A stretch of 64,000 nucleotides of DNA. Origin: Aptenodytes patagonicus (taxonomy: Eukaryota > Chordata > Aves > Sphenisciformes > Spheniscidae). Made by a program: the position numbers and the translations under genes. This document shows, piece after piece, positions 45,174-64,000 of the stretch. The number at the start of each line of letters is the position of its first letter. The first letter of the stretch is position 1. The stretch spans positions 10,377,001 to 10,441,000 of the forward strand of contig NC_134953.1 of the NCBI RefSeq assembly GCF_965638725.1, in the 5' to 3' direction. The notes under the pieces were generated by a model. That model searched no databases. It was not told the origin of the DNA and saw only the letters and a program-made list of their open reading frames with translations.

Positions 45174-47045
45174 AACCAGGGAGGGAAGAGGAGACTGGGG
45201 TGGAGGGGGGGGAGAGGGAAAGGGGAAACTTTTACTCCTGTCTGGAGCTCAGATGCCTGATGGGACAGGTGTGATGGGGGTTAGGAGGAGGTCACTCTGG
45301 ATAACAGCCTTCAGATTAACTTGCGCATTGGCCTTTGGTGTGTCTGCCTTGCAGTGGGTGGCATGCCAGAGTGAGGTGCGGGTTGTCGCAGGCTGATAGC
45401 AGGAGGAGAGGGGAGGTGGCCAGGGGCTGGAGACCTCAGAGCCGTGGTTCTGCTTTTTCCTCTTCTCTGCATCGCTCGGGTTTGCCTTGTGCCTTGCCTC
45501 CTTCCCAGGGACTGCTTGGATCCTGCATGTGCCAAGTCTCTCCTTGGGAAAAGGTAAGGAAACTCTTCTCGAAACAGCACTGCCCACTCCATGGTCCCCA
45601 ATTCTGGGGGAGAGCGGGAGAGCAGAGCCCAAACCTGCTGCTACTCTGTGTGCGGGGTAGCCCCGGTAGGTTGCCAGTGGGAACAGCACTGAACTGGAGA
45701 ATCCCTGCTGTTTTTTAAGGTTGTGTAGGGAGGGGAAACAGAACGTCTTTTTCATTCTGGAACCAAACTTGTAAGGCTCCTTCAGAGCTGCTCTTCCCCT
45801 TCAGACCAGCAGCTTCTTCTGGCCAATATGATGCTGCCTGGTTTTAGGCTCACCCTGTTAACGTAGGGAGAGGAGGAACCATTCCCTACCTCATTCAGTG
45901 ACCCTCTTGGTTCTGGGCCATGATGAAGATCCCACTCTGCCTCTGTATGCTGGTACTAGGAGGGCAGGACGTGGGCCAAGGCACTCACGTGCCCTGGGAC
46001 CAACCTTGTCACACGTTTGTACCACGGCCTTGCACAAGTCTTCCCTGTCATCTCTGTGCCTCAGCTTCTCCTCCTAGCTTGGAGTAGCACTGACCCCTTC
46101 GCACCAATCTGTGGGGACAGGGGCTGCTTAAAGAGCATTTTGTGGCCAGAAGAAGCCTCTTCCAACCCCAAAAGTAACCTGTGTCCTCAAACAGAGGATG
46201 AGAGCCTCAAGCTTCTTGGCTAGCAGGTGAAGCCCTGCCGGGATGCTTCCCTTCCCTAGTTTACACCAGTTTGGGCTTTACCAGCGTAGCAGTGATGTTG
46301 GCCCTCAGTCCCTGCCCCTCCCTCAGCTCCCTTCCCCTGGGACTGGGATAAGTGCTGTCCCCACTGGCATCTGCCTGGGCTGAGCTGGTAGCAGGAGGCT
46401 GACAGGACCCCGTGGGAGGAGCTTGTGACCCATAGCCCCAGCAGGGGCTCAGTGGGGTCCTTCCCAAGTGCCACACACTCCCTGGAGCTCCACAGGAGGG
46501 CCCTGGGTGAGGAGATGAGCGGTGGTGCCTCCTGCAGCCAAATCCCATCCTCTGCTCATAGGAGCACAAACGTACAGCAACACCAAGGCTGTGAATTGAG
46601 TCCAAGCAATGACCTGACTAGTGCCTTACCTGATCTGCTGTAAATGCTGAACTGGCAGACACAGGTTGAAATGTTGCCCTTCATACCGGTGATCCAGCTT
46701 GAAAGGAGCTTCTGGGCGATGGGGTTATCCAGTGAGACGTGAGGGGCTCTGCCTGGGCTCTCCCTTCTCCTCTGTGGTGCAAGGAACTGAATCCCATCAA
46801 CTCTAATGGCTATTATCCAGGGTGTGCCCCTTGTACGATATTAAACAGTCTATTTAACTTGATCCTGGGAGCTGAGCAGGACCCAGCTCTGCCCTGCAGA
46901 ACGTGTCAGACATTGCCTATGGTCCCAGCCCTAGGGCCAGCCCCGCGGGCTGGAGGCAGAAGGGTCCAAAAGCCAGCTCCTCTCAGGGTGCGTCTGCCAC
47001 TGTGTGATGTGTAAAAATGACTAATAAATGCTGTCATGTATATAT
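45174..47045 (+). other. ELOVL3: ELOVL3 3' UTR
   Basis: About 1.87 kb to the first good AATAAA (47023-47028), followed by T/G-rich sequence. No frame in it looks real. Confidence 0.55.
47023..47028 (+). terminator. ELOVL3: Candidate ELOVL3 polyadenylation signal
   Basis: AATAAA in ACTAATAAATGCTGTC, followed by a TGTATATATTGATTTATTTG stretch that could serve as the downstream element. Confidence 0.55.
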
Positions 47046-48779
47046 TGATTTATTTGATGCCTTTTTCATACCTGACCTTTGTTCTGAACTGTGAGAGAAG
47101 CATTGCTTTCTCCATCTTGATCCTGCGTCTTCCTGAGGGTTAGCAACAGCGAGGTGTCCCACAGGCTCTGTCCCTCTGTGCTTCCCCCTTCTGCAGTCAC
47201 CAGCAGCTGGTCCTGCTGCCCAAGCCCCTTTGCTCACCACCAGGGAACTAGAAATGAGAGGGAGATGGTAAAAAATCAGGCTTTTGTTTTACCATCCTAA
47301 CTGAGCGTGTGGCTGCTCGAAGGCACTGTGCTTCATAAAGCCAAGACGAGCCTCGGAGCCTGAGTCTGGCCAGGAGCACCCCAGCGCCCGTGCCTCTGGG
47401 TGGGTGGTGGCTCCTACCTGGTGAATGAGAGTTGGCCTTTTGAGGCAGTGGGCTGGAAAGCTGCCGCAGGGCTGTGGGCTGCACTTCCCACCCCGGGAGA
47501 TGGCAGCAGCCTGTGCCCTGCCCAGCCTTCCCTGACGAGCAGGGCTCCCGCTCTGGACTTTACTACCCACTCCAGTGTGGTGGGTAGGAGCGGAGCAGCA
47601 CCTTCCCCGGCTTTGGGAAGTGCAGAAGCAGGCAGCTGAGGTGATGGTGTTTGGGGAAGAGGGATAAACTGGCCTCCATGTTTGGAAGCTCTCTTTAGAG
47701 GGGGGATGGTGAACACATGGGAGTAATGGGGTGACCGCTCTCCTGCATGGTGCTATTTGGGGCACTTTCTGTGACAGCCGTGGTCCCGGTGAGGCAGCCT
47801 CCAGCTCTCTCCTCACATGTGCCTACGGCTGCCGCAACAGCGCTCCCTCAGCTGCACCAGGCATCCCCGCAAGCACAAGAGCATTGAAGAAGTTGTATTT
47901 CCACAGTTGCTCTTGTCCGCCTAAACTGCCTGCCGTGGTCTTGGTGCTTCAGAGGTGATGCTCTGTGGGATGAGGTCAGCTGCCCAACTGCCCTTGCTCT
48001 GCTGGAACTGCCCTGCTCAGCGGTGCAGAGCAGGGCACTGGAGGCAGGGCTCTGCATCTCCAGAAGGCTTTATCTCTGGAAGAGCTCTTTGCTGCCGGTC
48101 CATCTGTGCAGGCTGCTGGGGTGGGAAGTATCTTCCACGGCACAGGAATCATCCCAGCAGAAGGAAGGTCTTGCAGGGACCCTCTCTCCCCCTCCAAGAG
48201 GCATTGCAGCTTTTCAAATGGCCACATCCCTCCTCCCAGAATGAGGGTACCCCCTTTCCATCGCTGCCAGGAGGGCTTGCCTTACCCTGCCCGCCCTATG
48301 CCCTCCCCAGGGAATGCACGCCGTGGGCCCAGCATCAGCCCCTTCGCCCTGCTGTTCTTTCTGGCTAAACAAGAAATAACAATAAATTGCCCAGACCTAG
48401 GCAGGGGAAGACTTTGATTTCTCCCGTGTTTTATATTGCTGCTGCTGCTGTTTGGCAAGTTGTCTGGAGTGCTGAGCTGTGGGTGTGAGGAAAGTGACGG
48501 CGCTTGCTGGGGCTCGGGGAGCTAATAACGGCGTCCTTCCCCAGGTAAGTGCTATTTCCCTGAAGCTTTGTGGAAATGACTCCTCCTGGTACTCTGTGAA
48601 GAAGAGAAAAGTCTTTGTTACGTGTTGCTGGTGAGCTGAAATAGCTGGCAGGCCTGTTTTGGAAGGGATGTATCTTGAGTTTTTGTCTCTTTTTGTTATT
48701 TTTTTACTTTGAGGGCACAGACAGCAATTAGTTGCCGCTCTTGTGCGGGAGTTGTTGCTCAGGGGGAGCCCTGGTCCCC
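47046..48779. other. Intergenic, ELOVL3 to orphan CpG island
   Basis: No gene recognised. A consensus-like donor CCCCAG|GTAAGT occurs at 48544 and an AATAAA at 48381-48386, but nothing links them to a coding transcript. Confidence 0.4.
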
Positions 48780-49330
48780 ACTGAAGGCGCCTTTGAGGAC
48801 CCCTGTGCAGCCGGAGCAGCTTGGCTTAGGGGCGGCTGAAGGGATGTGGGGCGGACGCGGGGTGCAGGAGAGCAGCCCTGCAGCTCCGGCGCAGGCCGGG
48901 CGGGGGACGCGCTGCAGAGGGGAAAGACTTCAAGAGCAGGAGGAGACGGAGCCCCAGGCTGCAAGAAGCGGTGAAGCAGGGCTTGGAGAGCCGGCGGGGA
49001 CCGGGAGAGGCGAAGGATTTTTCCGGAGGCTTTTCCCCTCCTCCGGACGCGGGCAGGAGCGCGGCACCCCTCAGCCCTGCGCTGCCCGGGCGCTGCCGCC
49101 GGCGGTGAGCGGCGGGGCCAGCCCCGGGCTGCCCTGGGTGCTAGCAGCCGCTAGGTGACACCACCTCACCTGCTTCCACCGGCGGCCCGGCCCGGCCCGG
49201 CCCGGCCCGGCCCGGCTGGCGGGGGGGACGCCGCCCGCTCCCGGCGCGCTGCGGCGCGGCAGCCCGGCTCGCCCCGCGGGGGTCTGGCCCCAGCGCTGCT
49301 GCGGGCGGTGAGGAACGTAACCCCCCGCCC
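48780..49330. promoter_or_regulatory. Orphan CpG island
   Basis: About 550 bp of high G+C and CpG, including six tandem CCCGG units at 49186-49215. No recognised gene starts here: ELOVL3 ends to the left and PITX3 ends to the right. Possible plus-strand donors occur (CCGCTAG|GTGACA, GT at 49154). It may be the promoter of an unrecognised noncoding RNA or a distal regulatory island. Confidence 0.5.
49186..49215. repeat. (CCCGG)6 tandem repeat
   Basis: Six exact 5-bp units within the orphan CpG island. Confidence 0.9.
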
Positions 49331-49969
49331 CAGGCTTTCCCGTGCCTGGCTGCAACCAGGTCCTACAAGGCGATTAAGACAGAAATTAGAGCCGCCTCTT
49401 ACAGCTCTCTATCTACCTCAGCCCAGCTTTTAGTCTCTCCAGCAGGAGCTTGGATGCTCACATCCAGTCTGCAGTTTGGAGCTCTATTGAGAGACCCTGG
49501 TAAAAGCTAGCATGCACCAAGCAAGAGATGGCAGAGAACAGGTCCCCATTGTGTTGACGGTAGGAGACTAGCCAAAGACGGTGGTGTGCTGCTTTTCAGC
49601 AGAGAGGGGAAACGCTGACGGCAGCCACTGAGGAGACCCAACTGTTGGGTGCACTTTGCATTAGCCTTCAGATAAAGACAGCTATGAGGAAATGGATAGC
49701 ACAAGCCATGCCAGTGTTGGGGGCTAAAATACTGGCCTTGAATAAGGAAAGCGCAAGTAAGAGAGTATTTAGGTAAATGGGAATTTTTCAGACCATCTGG
49801 GCGTGGTGAACTTCACGCAAAGCAATCCCAGAAATATTTGCTGTTATCTTTGAGAACTACTGGGGGACAGTGAGGCATGGAAAGACTGTAAAATGCAAGC
49901 TTTGTACCCCCCCTTCAAAATGGGGACTGGGGTCAAAAGCCAGGAACTGCTGACAGTTAAATCCCCTCA

Positions 49970-50420
49970 CCCACCCACAGTCCAAAAAATGCTGGAACAA
50001 ATAATATGACTACTTGTAAGCACTGGAGATGAGCAGGAGCCGTATGGACCCATCAAGAACAGAATCTGGTCAAAATAATCTGATTTTCCTCTATGACAGG
50101 GTAAGGGCATGGTGAAGAAGAGCCCTGGCTGCCATTTAAGTGGCTCTTAAGGATGATGTAGGTGGGATGTTGGGTAGGTACAAAATCCATTCGATAATTA
50201 TACCCAGAGAGTTATCTATGGTTCACTGTTGAAAAGGAAGGGGTCTGTTGAATGAAGTTCAGGGACAACTGTTCCGGGTCTGGTTTTGTTCAGCATTTCC
50301 ATTAATGACCTGGATGATGGAGGAGAATGTGCACTTGCTAAATCTGCAGATTGGGAAGCATCCAGTGACAAAGTTACTTGCCGGGACCCCACCCAAAGTT
50401 ACTTTAGCAGGACCCTGCTA
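49970..50420 (+). mobile_element. Old CR1-like LINE relic
   Basis: The segment reads like a decayed LINE reverse-transcriptase region. CTGGAACAAATAATATGACT... is followed by ATCTGATTTTCCTCTATGACAGGGTAA (quoted here by its parts at about 50077-50103) and by FSISINDLDDGGECALAKSAD at about 50286-50350. The last matches the F-x-INDLDDG-EC-L-KFAD pattern of CR1-type RT. It is interrupted by deletions and much older than the other CR1 copies here. Confidence 0.6.
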
Positions 50421-50649
50421 AAAACCACCTGCTTGGGTTGCAGTACCAAGGAGATACAGCTAGGGAGGTACTGGGGACTTGTGAGAGAGAGAGGTCCTGG
50501 AGAAGATCTGTAGGACACCTGCTGTATTTGTGCTGGACCAGAGAGCGTGATGTCTATGTCCTGGCCCCACAGGGAGGGAGCCAAATGTAGGAGGCTGTAC
50601 TGGCTCAGCTGCATCAGGAAGGCAGGTGGCATTTGGAAAGCAGGGGACG

Positions 50650-53004
50650 TCTCCCAGAGCTCTCTGCTGCCAACTTGCTCACTTCTTTATTTACTGTTGG
50701 CCATCTCTGGTGTCTGCAGATTTTAAGGTTTTCCCGAGGTTGTGTCAGTTATTTGGTGCCATTGTACAAAGCGCTCTCAGCTCAGAGCTGGTGCGTGGTT
50801 TGCCATCTGGTCTGGATCCTACATGCTGCAATACCTCTGACTGCAGAAACAGACCCCACCATCTTCTCCGTACAGGATTGGGAAGGAGAAACTTGAACCA
50901 ACTAGCCAGCCTGCAGAGCCACTGGCCACACACTTGCATACACCAGTTGCCTCATGTGGGTACTGACCGAGTCTGTCCTGCTCAGAAATCAGTCTGGTCT
51001 GGCATAACATTAATTGAAGTAACTGCATGGAAAACCTCAGGCTGAAAAATCAGTACCTAAACTAGGTTTGACTTTTCCCCACTGGCTCCAACAGGAGCTT
51101 ATGAGAACAGTGTGCTGGAGTTGGCCTTCTGCTCTGTATATTTGGGCATATCTTTCATCGGCTGAATCCTGCAACGGTCAGCAGCAGCCAGCCTCATACA
51201 CCCCCACCCCAACTGAACCTCATCTTCTCTGCAGGACAAGTCGAGGATCTTCACAAGCATCATAGCAACACGGAGAACAACCAAAGCTGCACAGAAACTG
51301 CTCAAGGCAAAGCGCAGCTACTAGAGCAGGTTAAAAGGGAAGGAGGAGCTCGTGTTGCTCTTGGCTTCAGCTGGGGAGAAGAGAAGGGAGAATTTTCTTT
51401 CCCTCCATAGACACATCACCCAAGTGAAAGGGAAGCTGGGTCTCCCTTCAATTTCTTCTCCAGGCAAAGCTGCGTCTTTTTGAGAGATGCTTGTTCTGGC
51501 TTTGCCATGTTCCCACCTGTGCTTGAGACCAGCACGGAGTGGAGGGGCAGGGTGGGTGGAAAGGGTGTAGGGGAAGGACCAGGTGTGTAAAGAGCTCAGC
51601 TCCTTCATCAAGGAGTAGGAGAGGGTTGTGGCACCACCTGGCTTGGGTTATCAGGGAGAGGAGTTAGACTCAGCTGCGAGTCAGGCTCAGTGGAGGAGAG
51701 GGTATTAGAGAGAAGCCCAGGTCCTTCTTTCTTCCCTTAGGGGGAAGAGCCATAGCAGAGAAGGGAGTTAAGCACAATAGCACCAAGACAAGGCATGTGT
51801 TTGGTGGAAGGCTGCTGGATGGAGGCTCCAGCACAGAATGGAGACTAACCACTGAAGCTACCTCAGCAGCACTGGTGCCCAGCGGCAAGGTAGGATCCAG
51901 GTTACAATGAATGGTCTTGTCTTGGATGCGCTATGTCTATGTTTTAGATGTTTATGCTTGATCTTTGAATGCACGTTGCAGATAGGGTCGTGCTTCCAGC
52001 AGTAGCTGTTCCAGTGCAGGGTAACTTGGCTCCCTCATTTTGGATTAACTCAGAGCAAAGAATAATTTTGTTACAGTGAAGCTGGGCTGACATCTGTGAC
52101 TGCTTTCAGCATCTGCTCATCAATACCTTCAGCAGCAGCGGCTCCCTGTGGAATAGGCTTTGGCAAAGACTGAGTGGTTCATATGATTTGCTTGTGAGGG
52201 ACCTCTTACTGCGTCCTAGTGAGGATCCCTTCTTAGCGAAGAACTTACTTCCTCTCTGCATGTTAACAACATTGCAGAAACCTGGTTTATGCCAGGTTTG
52301 CCTGTCCATTCATCCAAAGAACATAGTTTGTTGTGGTGATGTGTTTTTGTTTGGTTTTTTTTTTTTCCTAAGAGAAAAGTAAAATATTGGGGCTGTGCTT
52401 TCCCCTTGGAGCGTGTGCCTGATGAAGGGAAAGGAAGCTGCACTGGGTAGGGATGTCCTGCTCCCCTGCTGCCCGTGGAGCTTCCTTGGGCCCTTGGTGG
52501 AACCCGCTTGCATCCCTCTGCATTGGCTGAAGCAGCAGGTCCCCCTGGTGCCTGTACATCTCAGGAGAGCCACCTCTGTTTTACAGCTTTCCCAACAGAA
52601 ACTGCGCAGGGGGAACTGGGGACGGCTGTTCAGAGTGGGAGTGCCTGTAGGGGCTCCCCTGCCCTGGGCTGCCAGGAGATCAAAGGCACTGGCCCCATCC
52701 CGCACGGCGGGGAAGCCTGAGCCAGGAGAGGCTGGACCTTCCTGCCGCAGTGGGTGCACGCAGACAGGGAGCAGGCTTGTTTTCCCTCCACGGGCTTTTG
52801 CTGTCCTGAGGAGCCAGGTGTTTGATTTGTAAGTGAGGAAGAGAGATGGCCCCTCCAAACCCCAGGCCCCTGTTCTGACTCGGGCTGCCTCGTGCTGGCG
52901 CTCCCAAGGATGCTCGCTCTCGCCTGGGCTGCTGGCGCTTGATTTCTGAGTCTTCAGATGCAGGTTTGTGCTCTCAATAACCAGACAGGCAGAAGCCTTA
53001 AAGG
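50650..53004. other. Intergenic, before the PITX3 3' end
   Basis: No gene recognised. A short open stretch with a basic tail at 51235-51324 follows an acceptor-like CTTCTCTGCAG, but it has no detectable upstream partner exon or family match. Confidence 0.4.
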
Positions 53005-53017
53005 GATTGTGCCAACT

Positions 53018-53028
53018 TTTATTTTATT
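53018..53028 (-). terminator. PITX3: PITX3 polyadenylation signals (two overlapping)
   Basis: Two AATAAA hexamers share one base on the minus strand. They are the first canonical signals after the PITX3 stop in that direction. Confidence 0.6.
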
Positions 53029-53277
53029 ATCTTTTTTTGGAAATGGGATTTGGAGAAGGGAAGGGAAGGAGATTGCAAGGGGGAGCTGATTGTTGCAAAA
53101 GGGGATGCTTTGGATGTACACTGGCAAAGGTGTTCCTGTCTGACTGGAAATGACTGAAGCAGTAAAGCATGACAGGCAGGATGCTGCCTCGGTGGATGTG
53201 CTTGCTTTATGGGTTTTTTGTTTTAAGGTCTACTTTGTAGGTTATTTCACGTACAAAACAAAAAAGCATATTTTAAT

Positions 53278-53332
53278 GTCTATATATGTATTTGTATATA
53301 TGTAAGATATATATACACACACATATTTTATA
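53278..53332. repeat. TA/CA-rich simple sequence
   Basis: TATATATG, GATATATATACACACACATA and related units form an imperfect microsatellite inside the PITX3 3' UTR. Confidence 0.8.
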
Positions 53333-53987
53333 TCCTTACAACTCCCAGTTCCTAAAGGCTTCAAGTCTGAAGGGCCATGTGTATATATGCATTATAAAAA
53401 GAGATGCCAATCGATTGAGACACGGCTTTCCTTACTGGCTGTGTGATAAATAAGTGGGCAAGACTTCTTTAACTGAAATCTCGCACGCATGCAGGGAGAA
53501 GGGGTCAGCCAAGCACCAAATGGCAGCCCCTGCGTTGCCCTGTCCCTGGCTGTTCCCTGCAGGGGTGGCATCTGGCTGCCCGTGCTGTCCTGGGGATCTG
53601 GGGAGCTCACCCCTGGGGTCTTGGGGGGGCAGATTGAAACACACTTGGTTCTGCTGCCCATGGGTCAGGCACCCCGCACGTCGGGGCTCCTATTTCCCCA
53701 TGGGGCTTCCAGTAGACTGTTTTGGTTTCTTTACCACGAAGGAGGAGGTTTGGTGGGCAAGAGGGGAAGGGGTTTGGGAGGGGAAAGACAGTCAAAATTC
53801 ACCATACGATAGTTAGACAAATCTTCATAGAGGTCCGTCTGCCTGCTCACCGCTCGCTCTCGCTCTCTCTCGCTCTCTTGCTCTCTCATGTTCACTCTCA
53901 TTCTCTGCAGGACGTACGCTGTTGTAGGGCTAAAGGTCTCCTTTTATCAGGCTAAGGTCAAGTCCCTGGTTGGCGGAGGGCAGCCCT

Positions 53988-61152
<7,165 letters not shown>

Positions 61153-61184
61153 GGGGCAGGGATGGGTGGCGGAGGAGGAGGAAT

Positions 61185-63180
61185 CTGAAAAAGCAGCAGG
61201 CACAGGCTGATTAGGGAGATGAATCTCTGTGTGTGACCTCTCCCCACCCGCCCTGGGAGGGACTTGCCAACCCTTGAGGAAAGGTCTAGGAAAAGCAAAG
61301 GATCTCTGCGTGATCCTTGGACCCCTTTGAGTTTCCTGGCTGGAAAATGGACATGCCAGGCTTTCTGCTGAGCTTCCCTATAAATCAAAGATCATCTAGT
61401 GACACTTCTATTTGCAGCCTTCAGAGAAAGATCCTCCAATTTATAGGTGACATTCAGACTGAAATAGCAACGCCGGGAGCATGCTGTGTAACGGAGATCT
61501 GAGGAAGTGGTTCTGGGCCAGCCAAGGGCTGTTAGCACCTTCCCCAGACATCCCGCCTCTCCCATCCTCCCTGCCCAGCTTCACTCCTCTTTCTCCCTCG
61601 CTTCTCCATAAACCGGTCAAGCCCAAGTAAAGCTGTCCAGAGAGCACTAACGCAGATGTACACGCGCACATCCCAAAAGAAAAGCAGTCCTGTGCGTGGC
61701 ACTGATAGGAAGGGCACGTCTGCCTGCACAGCCGCTGCTGCGAGCAGGGACCTGGGGCAGCGCAAGTGGACTCCTTTGGGGTGCATAAGGACCTCTGGAG
61801 CCTGAATTAACATGGGAATCACATTACACGCCCTTGGGTGACTGGGAATGAGTGATCCTGGCTGCAGCAGCAGCTTGCTTCCAGCCTTAGGTCATCCTGG
61901 CTGAAGGCTCCCCGTGTCCCCTCAAGTGACTGTCCTGTGCCCATGAGCCACGTCCCCTGGCTGAAAGTATCCCAGCTGGGAAGCTGGCAGTGCTGCTCCC
62001 CACAACTGCAGGCACCACTGGGGTTCCTCTACCACCTCTTTCCACACCTCTCTGTCCCAGGATCAATTATTCTCACCATGCTCTTCCTCGAGGCCCCCGC
62101 ATTCTCCACCTGTATTGCCCAGAAGAGCTCGGCTGAGAGCACCACTTTGTTCTGGACCACACTGGGCGCTCTTGAAGAGGCAGGCATGAAGCAGTAAGTG
62201 CTACAAGCCCAGCCACATCACCTTGGAAAGGTGAGCTGGCCCTGTGTTATGATCTGGGTTTCAGATCATAACCCTGCCGTATACAGGACTATGCATTGCC
62301 ACCAGTGCAGGTGCAATGGTTTCTGAAGTCTGGACCGCTTTGAGGGGGTCACAGCAGCTCCTGAAACTCTGGTCATCCCAGCTAATACCTCACCTTCCCA
62401 GCTAGGGAGCCTCTCACTCTAAAACATAACAGCAGCTGATGCACCATGCCAGGATCTGGGACCCCTGGGTTTAGGTTTGGGACTTCCAAACTGCAGGTGG
62501 AGGTCAGTTGTGAAGACTGGATTCTGGCTGGTGAAGGATTGCTCGGCCCCTCGAATCCTTACGTGTTGGGGAGGGTGCCTGCTGAAGGCAGTATTTCGTC
62601 TGGACTGCGCTAGCATTTAGACATGTAAACAAGAGATTAATCACATAGCTGTTGCACCTCCTTTGGAGATGGATGACAGTGACTAAGAATGTATTTTCAG
62701 AGCTGTCTAAAACCTCCTGCCAATTTGAGCAGGGCTGCCGCTAGGGCCCTTGGCAAGGCTGACCCCAAAACCTGCAGCGTGCTTCCCAGGCCGTGGTGAG
62801 AGGGCAGGGAGCCGTTTCTAATGGTTATCCGCCTGGTTTCTGCAGCAGATCTTGCTCACAAAACCCCCAGCAGTTTCCCTCGCTCTCCCTTTCACTTGAC
62901 CTCCATCCCCAGCCTTTCCCAGGTGCCGACGAATCTGTCTTGACACTGGCCTCAATCAGCGCTCTTCGAAAGCAGCATCTAATGAAGGGACCTGGTGCTG
63001 GTTTCCCAGACCTTTGCCTTGCTCCAGGCTTCTCCTCTCCTGTGGGAGAGAAGTAGCAGGGGCTCCATCTTTGCCGGGAGGCTGGTTTCCATTTCTACCC
63101 CACGGCGAGCCTGACCTTTGATGTCCGCCGGCTGCGTGAGCTCCTGGCAGCAAGCAGGGCACAGCCCTGTTGCTTTTTGC
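61185..63180 (-). other. PITX3: PITX3 first intron or upstream region
   Basis: No exon, repeat or RNA recognised. The noncoding first exon of PITX3 was not identified and may lie beyond 64000. Confidence 0.45.
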
Positions 63181-63189
63181 CATGTGTAC

Positions 63190-63520
63190 GTACATGAAGT
63201 GATGTGATAGGGGCTGTGTTTTCTTTAATACCTTTGCATGGAGTAGGGGGAGTCCATCTGCTGCTGATATTGCCATGGCTTTTAGCATTACTCTCGGAAT
63301 TATGCAGAAACGCGCAGTGAATTAATTCCATGGATTAAGTCTTGATTAAGATGTGTGTCACTTTGCTGTCTCAGAATTTATTAAGAGCCCTTCTTGAGGC
63401 GGCGGCAGATGGAATTTCTGCCCAATGTTTGTAGATGATAATTTCCCCTCTTCTACAGCCATTTGCATATGATTGCATCTGTCAAGCACAATTTCCTCTC
63501 TTCTAGGGCTTGACTCTGTA
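63190..63520. promoter_or_regulatory. Candidate PITX3 enhancer with homeodomain and octamer motifs
   Basis: An AT-rich block unlike its GC-rich flanks. It contains the palindrome GAATTAATTC (63319-63328), GGATTA (63332-63337, the reverse of the bicoid/PITX site TAATCC), GATTAAG (63344-63350), the octamer-like ATTTGCAT (63461-63468) and an adjacent GATTGCAT. The motif cluster 2 kb upstream of the first coding exon suggests a regulatory element, possibly autoregulatory. Function is inferred only. Confidence 0.45.
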
Positions 63521-64000
63521 CTGGACCAGATTTAAGGAGGAATTCAGACTCCTGCCTTGCTGTAACTGAAGGACAGTGTCCTCCTGCACAGGGTCCTGTT
63601 TGCTTTGAGACTCTTTTTGCACATCTTGCATTGCTTTGATCTGTGCAAACTAGAGCAGAGATGGGAAAACCAGGGGGGAGTATTTTACAGCTGGTTCCAT
63701 ACATGTAAATGACAACACAAGGTACAAGGCTCAGGGGAACCCAGTCCCAGTATTGAAAATTCATGCCCCATCCTGAACCGCAGCCGTGCAGTGGTTATGA
63801 GGTTGATCCAAGCCGCTGGGCACAACATAGCGTGCTTGGCCTGCCTCAGAGATGCAGTGGGCACCTAGTTTGAAACTGATTTTAAAGTGTGGCCCATATT
63901 CAAGTTGAAACTGGGACTTGCGGCTCAGAACAAGTTGGCTTTTTGAACTGAATTTAAAACTAGGAGGATTTCAGAGAGGAGATTTTGTACGTATATATAA

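Larger units (their letters stand above)
53005..53987 (-). other. PITX3: PITX3 3' UTR (minus strand)
   Basis: From the stop at 53988 down to overlapping AATAAA signals (TTTATT on the plus strand at 53018-53023 and 53023-53028), nearly 1 kb. It contains a TA/CA-rich simple stretch at about 53278-53332 and a CTCG/CT-rich stretch near 53848-53888. Confidence 0.65.

Noticed and set aside
51235-51324. Possible C-terminal coding exon with a basic tail (TTKAAQKLLKAKRSY, stop at 51322)
   Set aside because: An acceptor-like CTTCTCTGCAG precedes it, but there is no partner exon, no family match, and 29 open codons are expected by chance.
53848-53888. CT/CTCG-rich tract as a CRISPR-like or other structured array
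   Set aside because: It is imperfect simple sequence in a 3' UTR of a vertebrate gene, without repeat-spacer structure.

Overview
This is a stretch of bird nuclear genome. Three signs point that way: spliced vertebrate genes with GT-AG introns, several CR1 LINE fragments ending in the typical ATTCTATG-type 3' tail, and a 538-bp solo LTR of a kind I recall as common in Neoaves. The exact species cannot be read from the window. The gene order NOLC1 - (UGT8-like) - ELOVL3 - PITX3 matches human 10q24 (NOLC1-ELOVL3-PITX3), with one extra gene.

Layout. (1) 1-13.17 kb: 3' part of NOLC1, plus strand. Eleven coding exons join in frame (601 residues visible); the N-terminal LisH part lies left of the window. 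The first visible intron carries two CR1 fragments arranged as an inverted repeat. (2) 14.4-28.06 kb: a complete UDP-glycosyltransferase gene, plus strand, probably driven by a CpG island at 14.4-15.1 kb. Its five coding exons give a 532-residue type I membrane enzyme most like UGT8 (ceramide galactosyltransferase). (3) 28-41 kb: a gene-poor interval with one solo LTR and one short CR1 piece. (4) 41.05-47.05 kb: ELOVL3, plus strand, four coding exons, 272 residues. (5) 47-53 kb: a gene-free interval with an orphan CpG island at 48.8-49.3 kb and an old CR1-like relic. (6) 53.0-61.2 kb and beyond: PITX3, minus strand, three coding exons, 292 residues. Its noncoding first exon and promoter are probably at or beyond the right edge. 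A block at 63.19-63.52 kb has the look of a homeodomain/POU-type enhancer.

Main point. PITX2, ELOVL6 and UGT8 all sit on human 4q25-q26. PITX3, ELOVL3 and this UGT8-like gene sit together here. The window therefore looks like the second copy of a vertebrate whole-genome-duplication segment, with a UGT8 duplicate kept in this bird and absent from the human locus. The enzyme carries Asp-Gln at the end of the UGT signature, where I recall UGT8 having Asp-His, so its sugar donor may differ. It sits beside a very-long-chain fatty-acid elongase, so a role in special sphingolipids is a reasonable but untested idea.

All exon boundaries were derived by hand from splice sites, reading-frame continuity and family similarity. 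No search was run.
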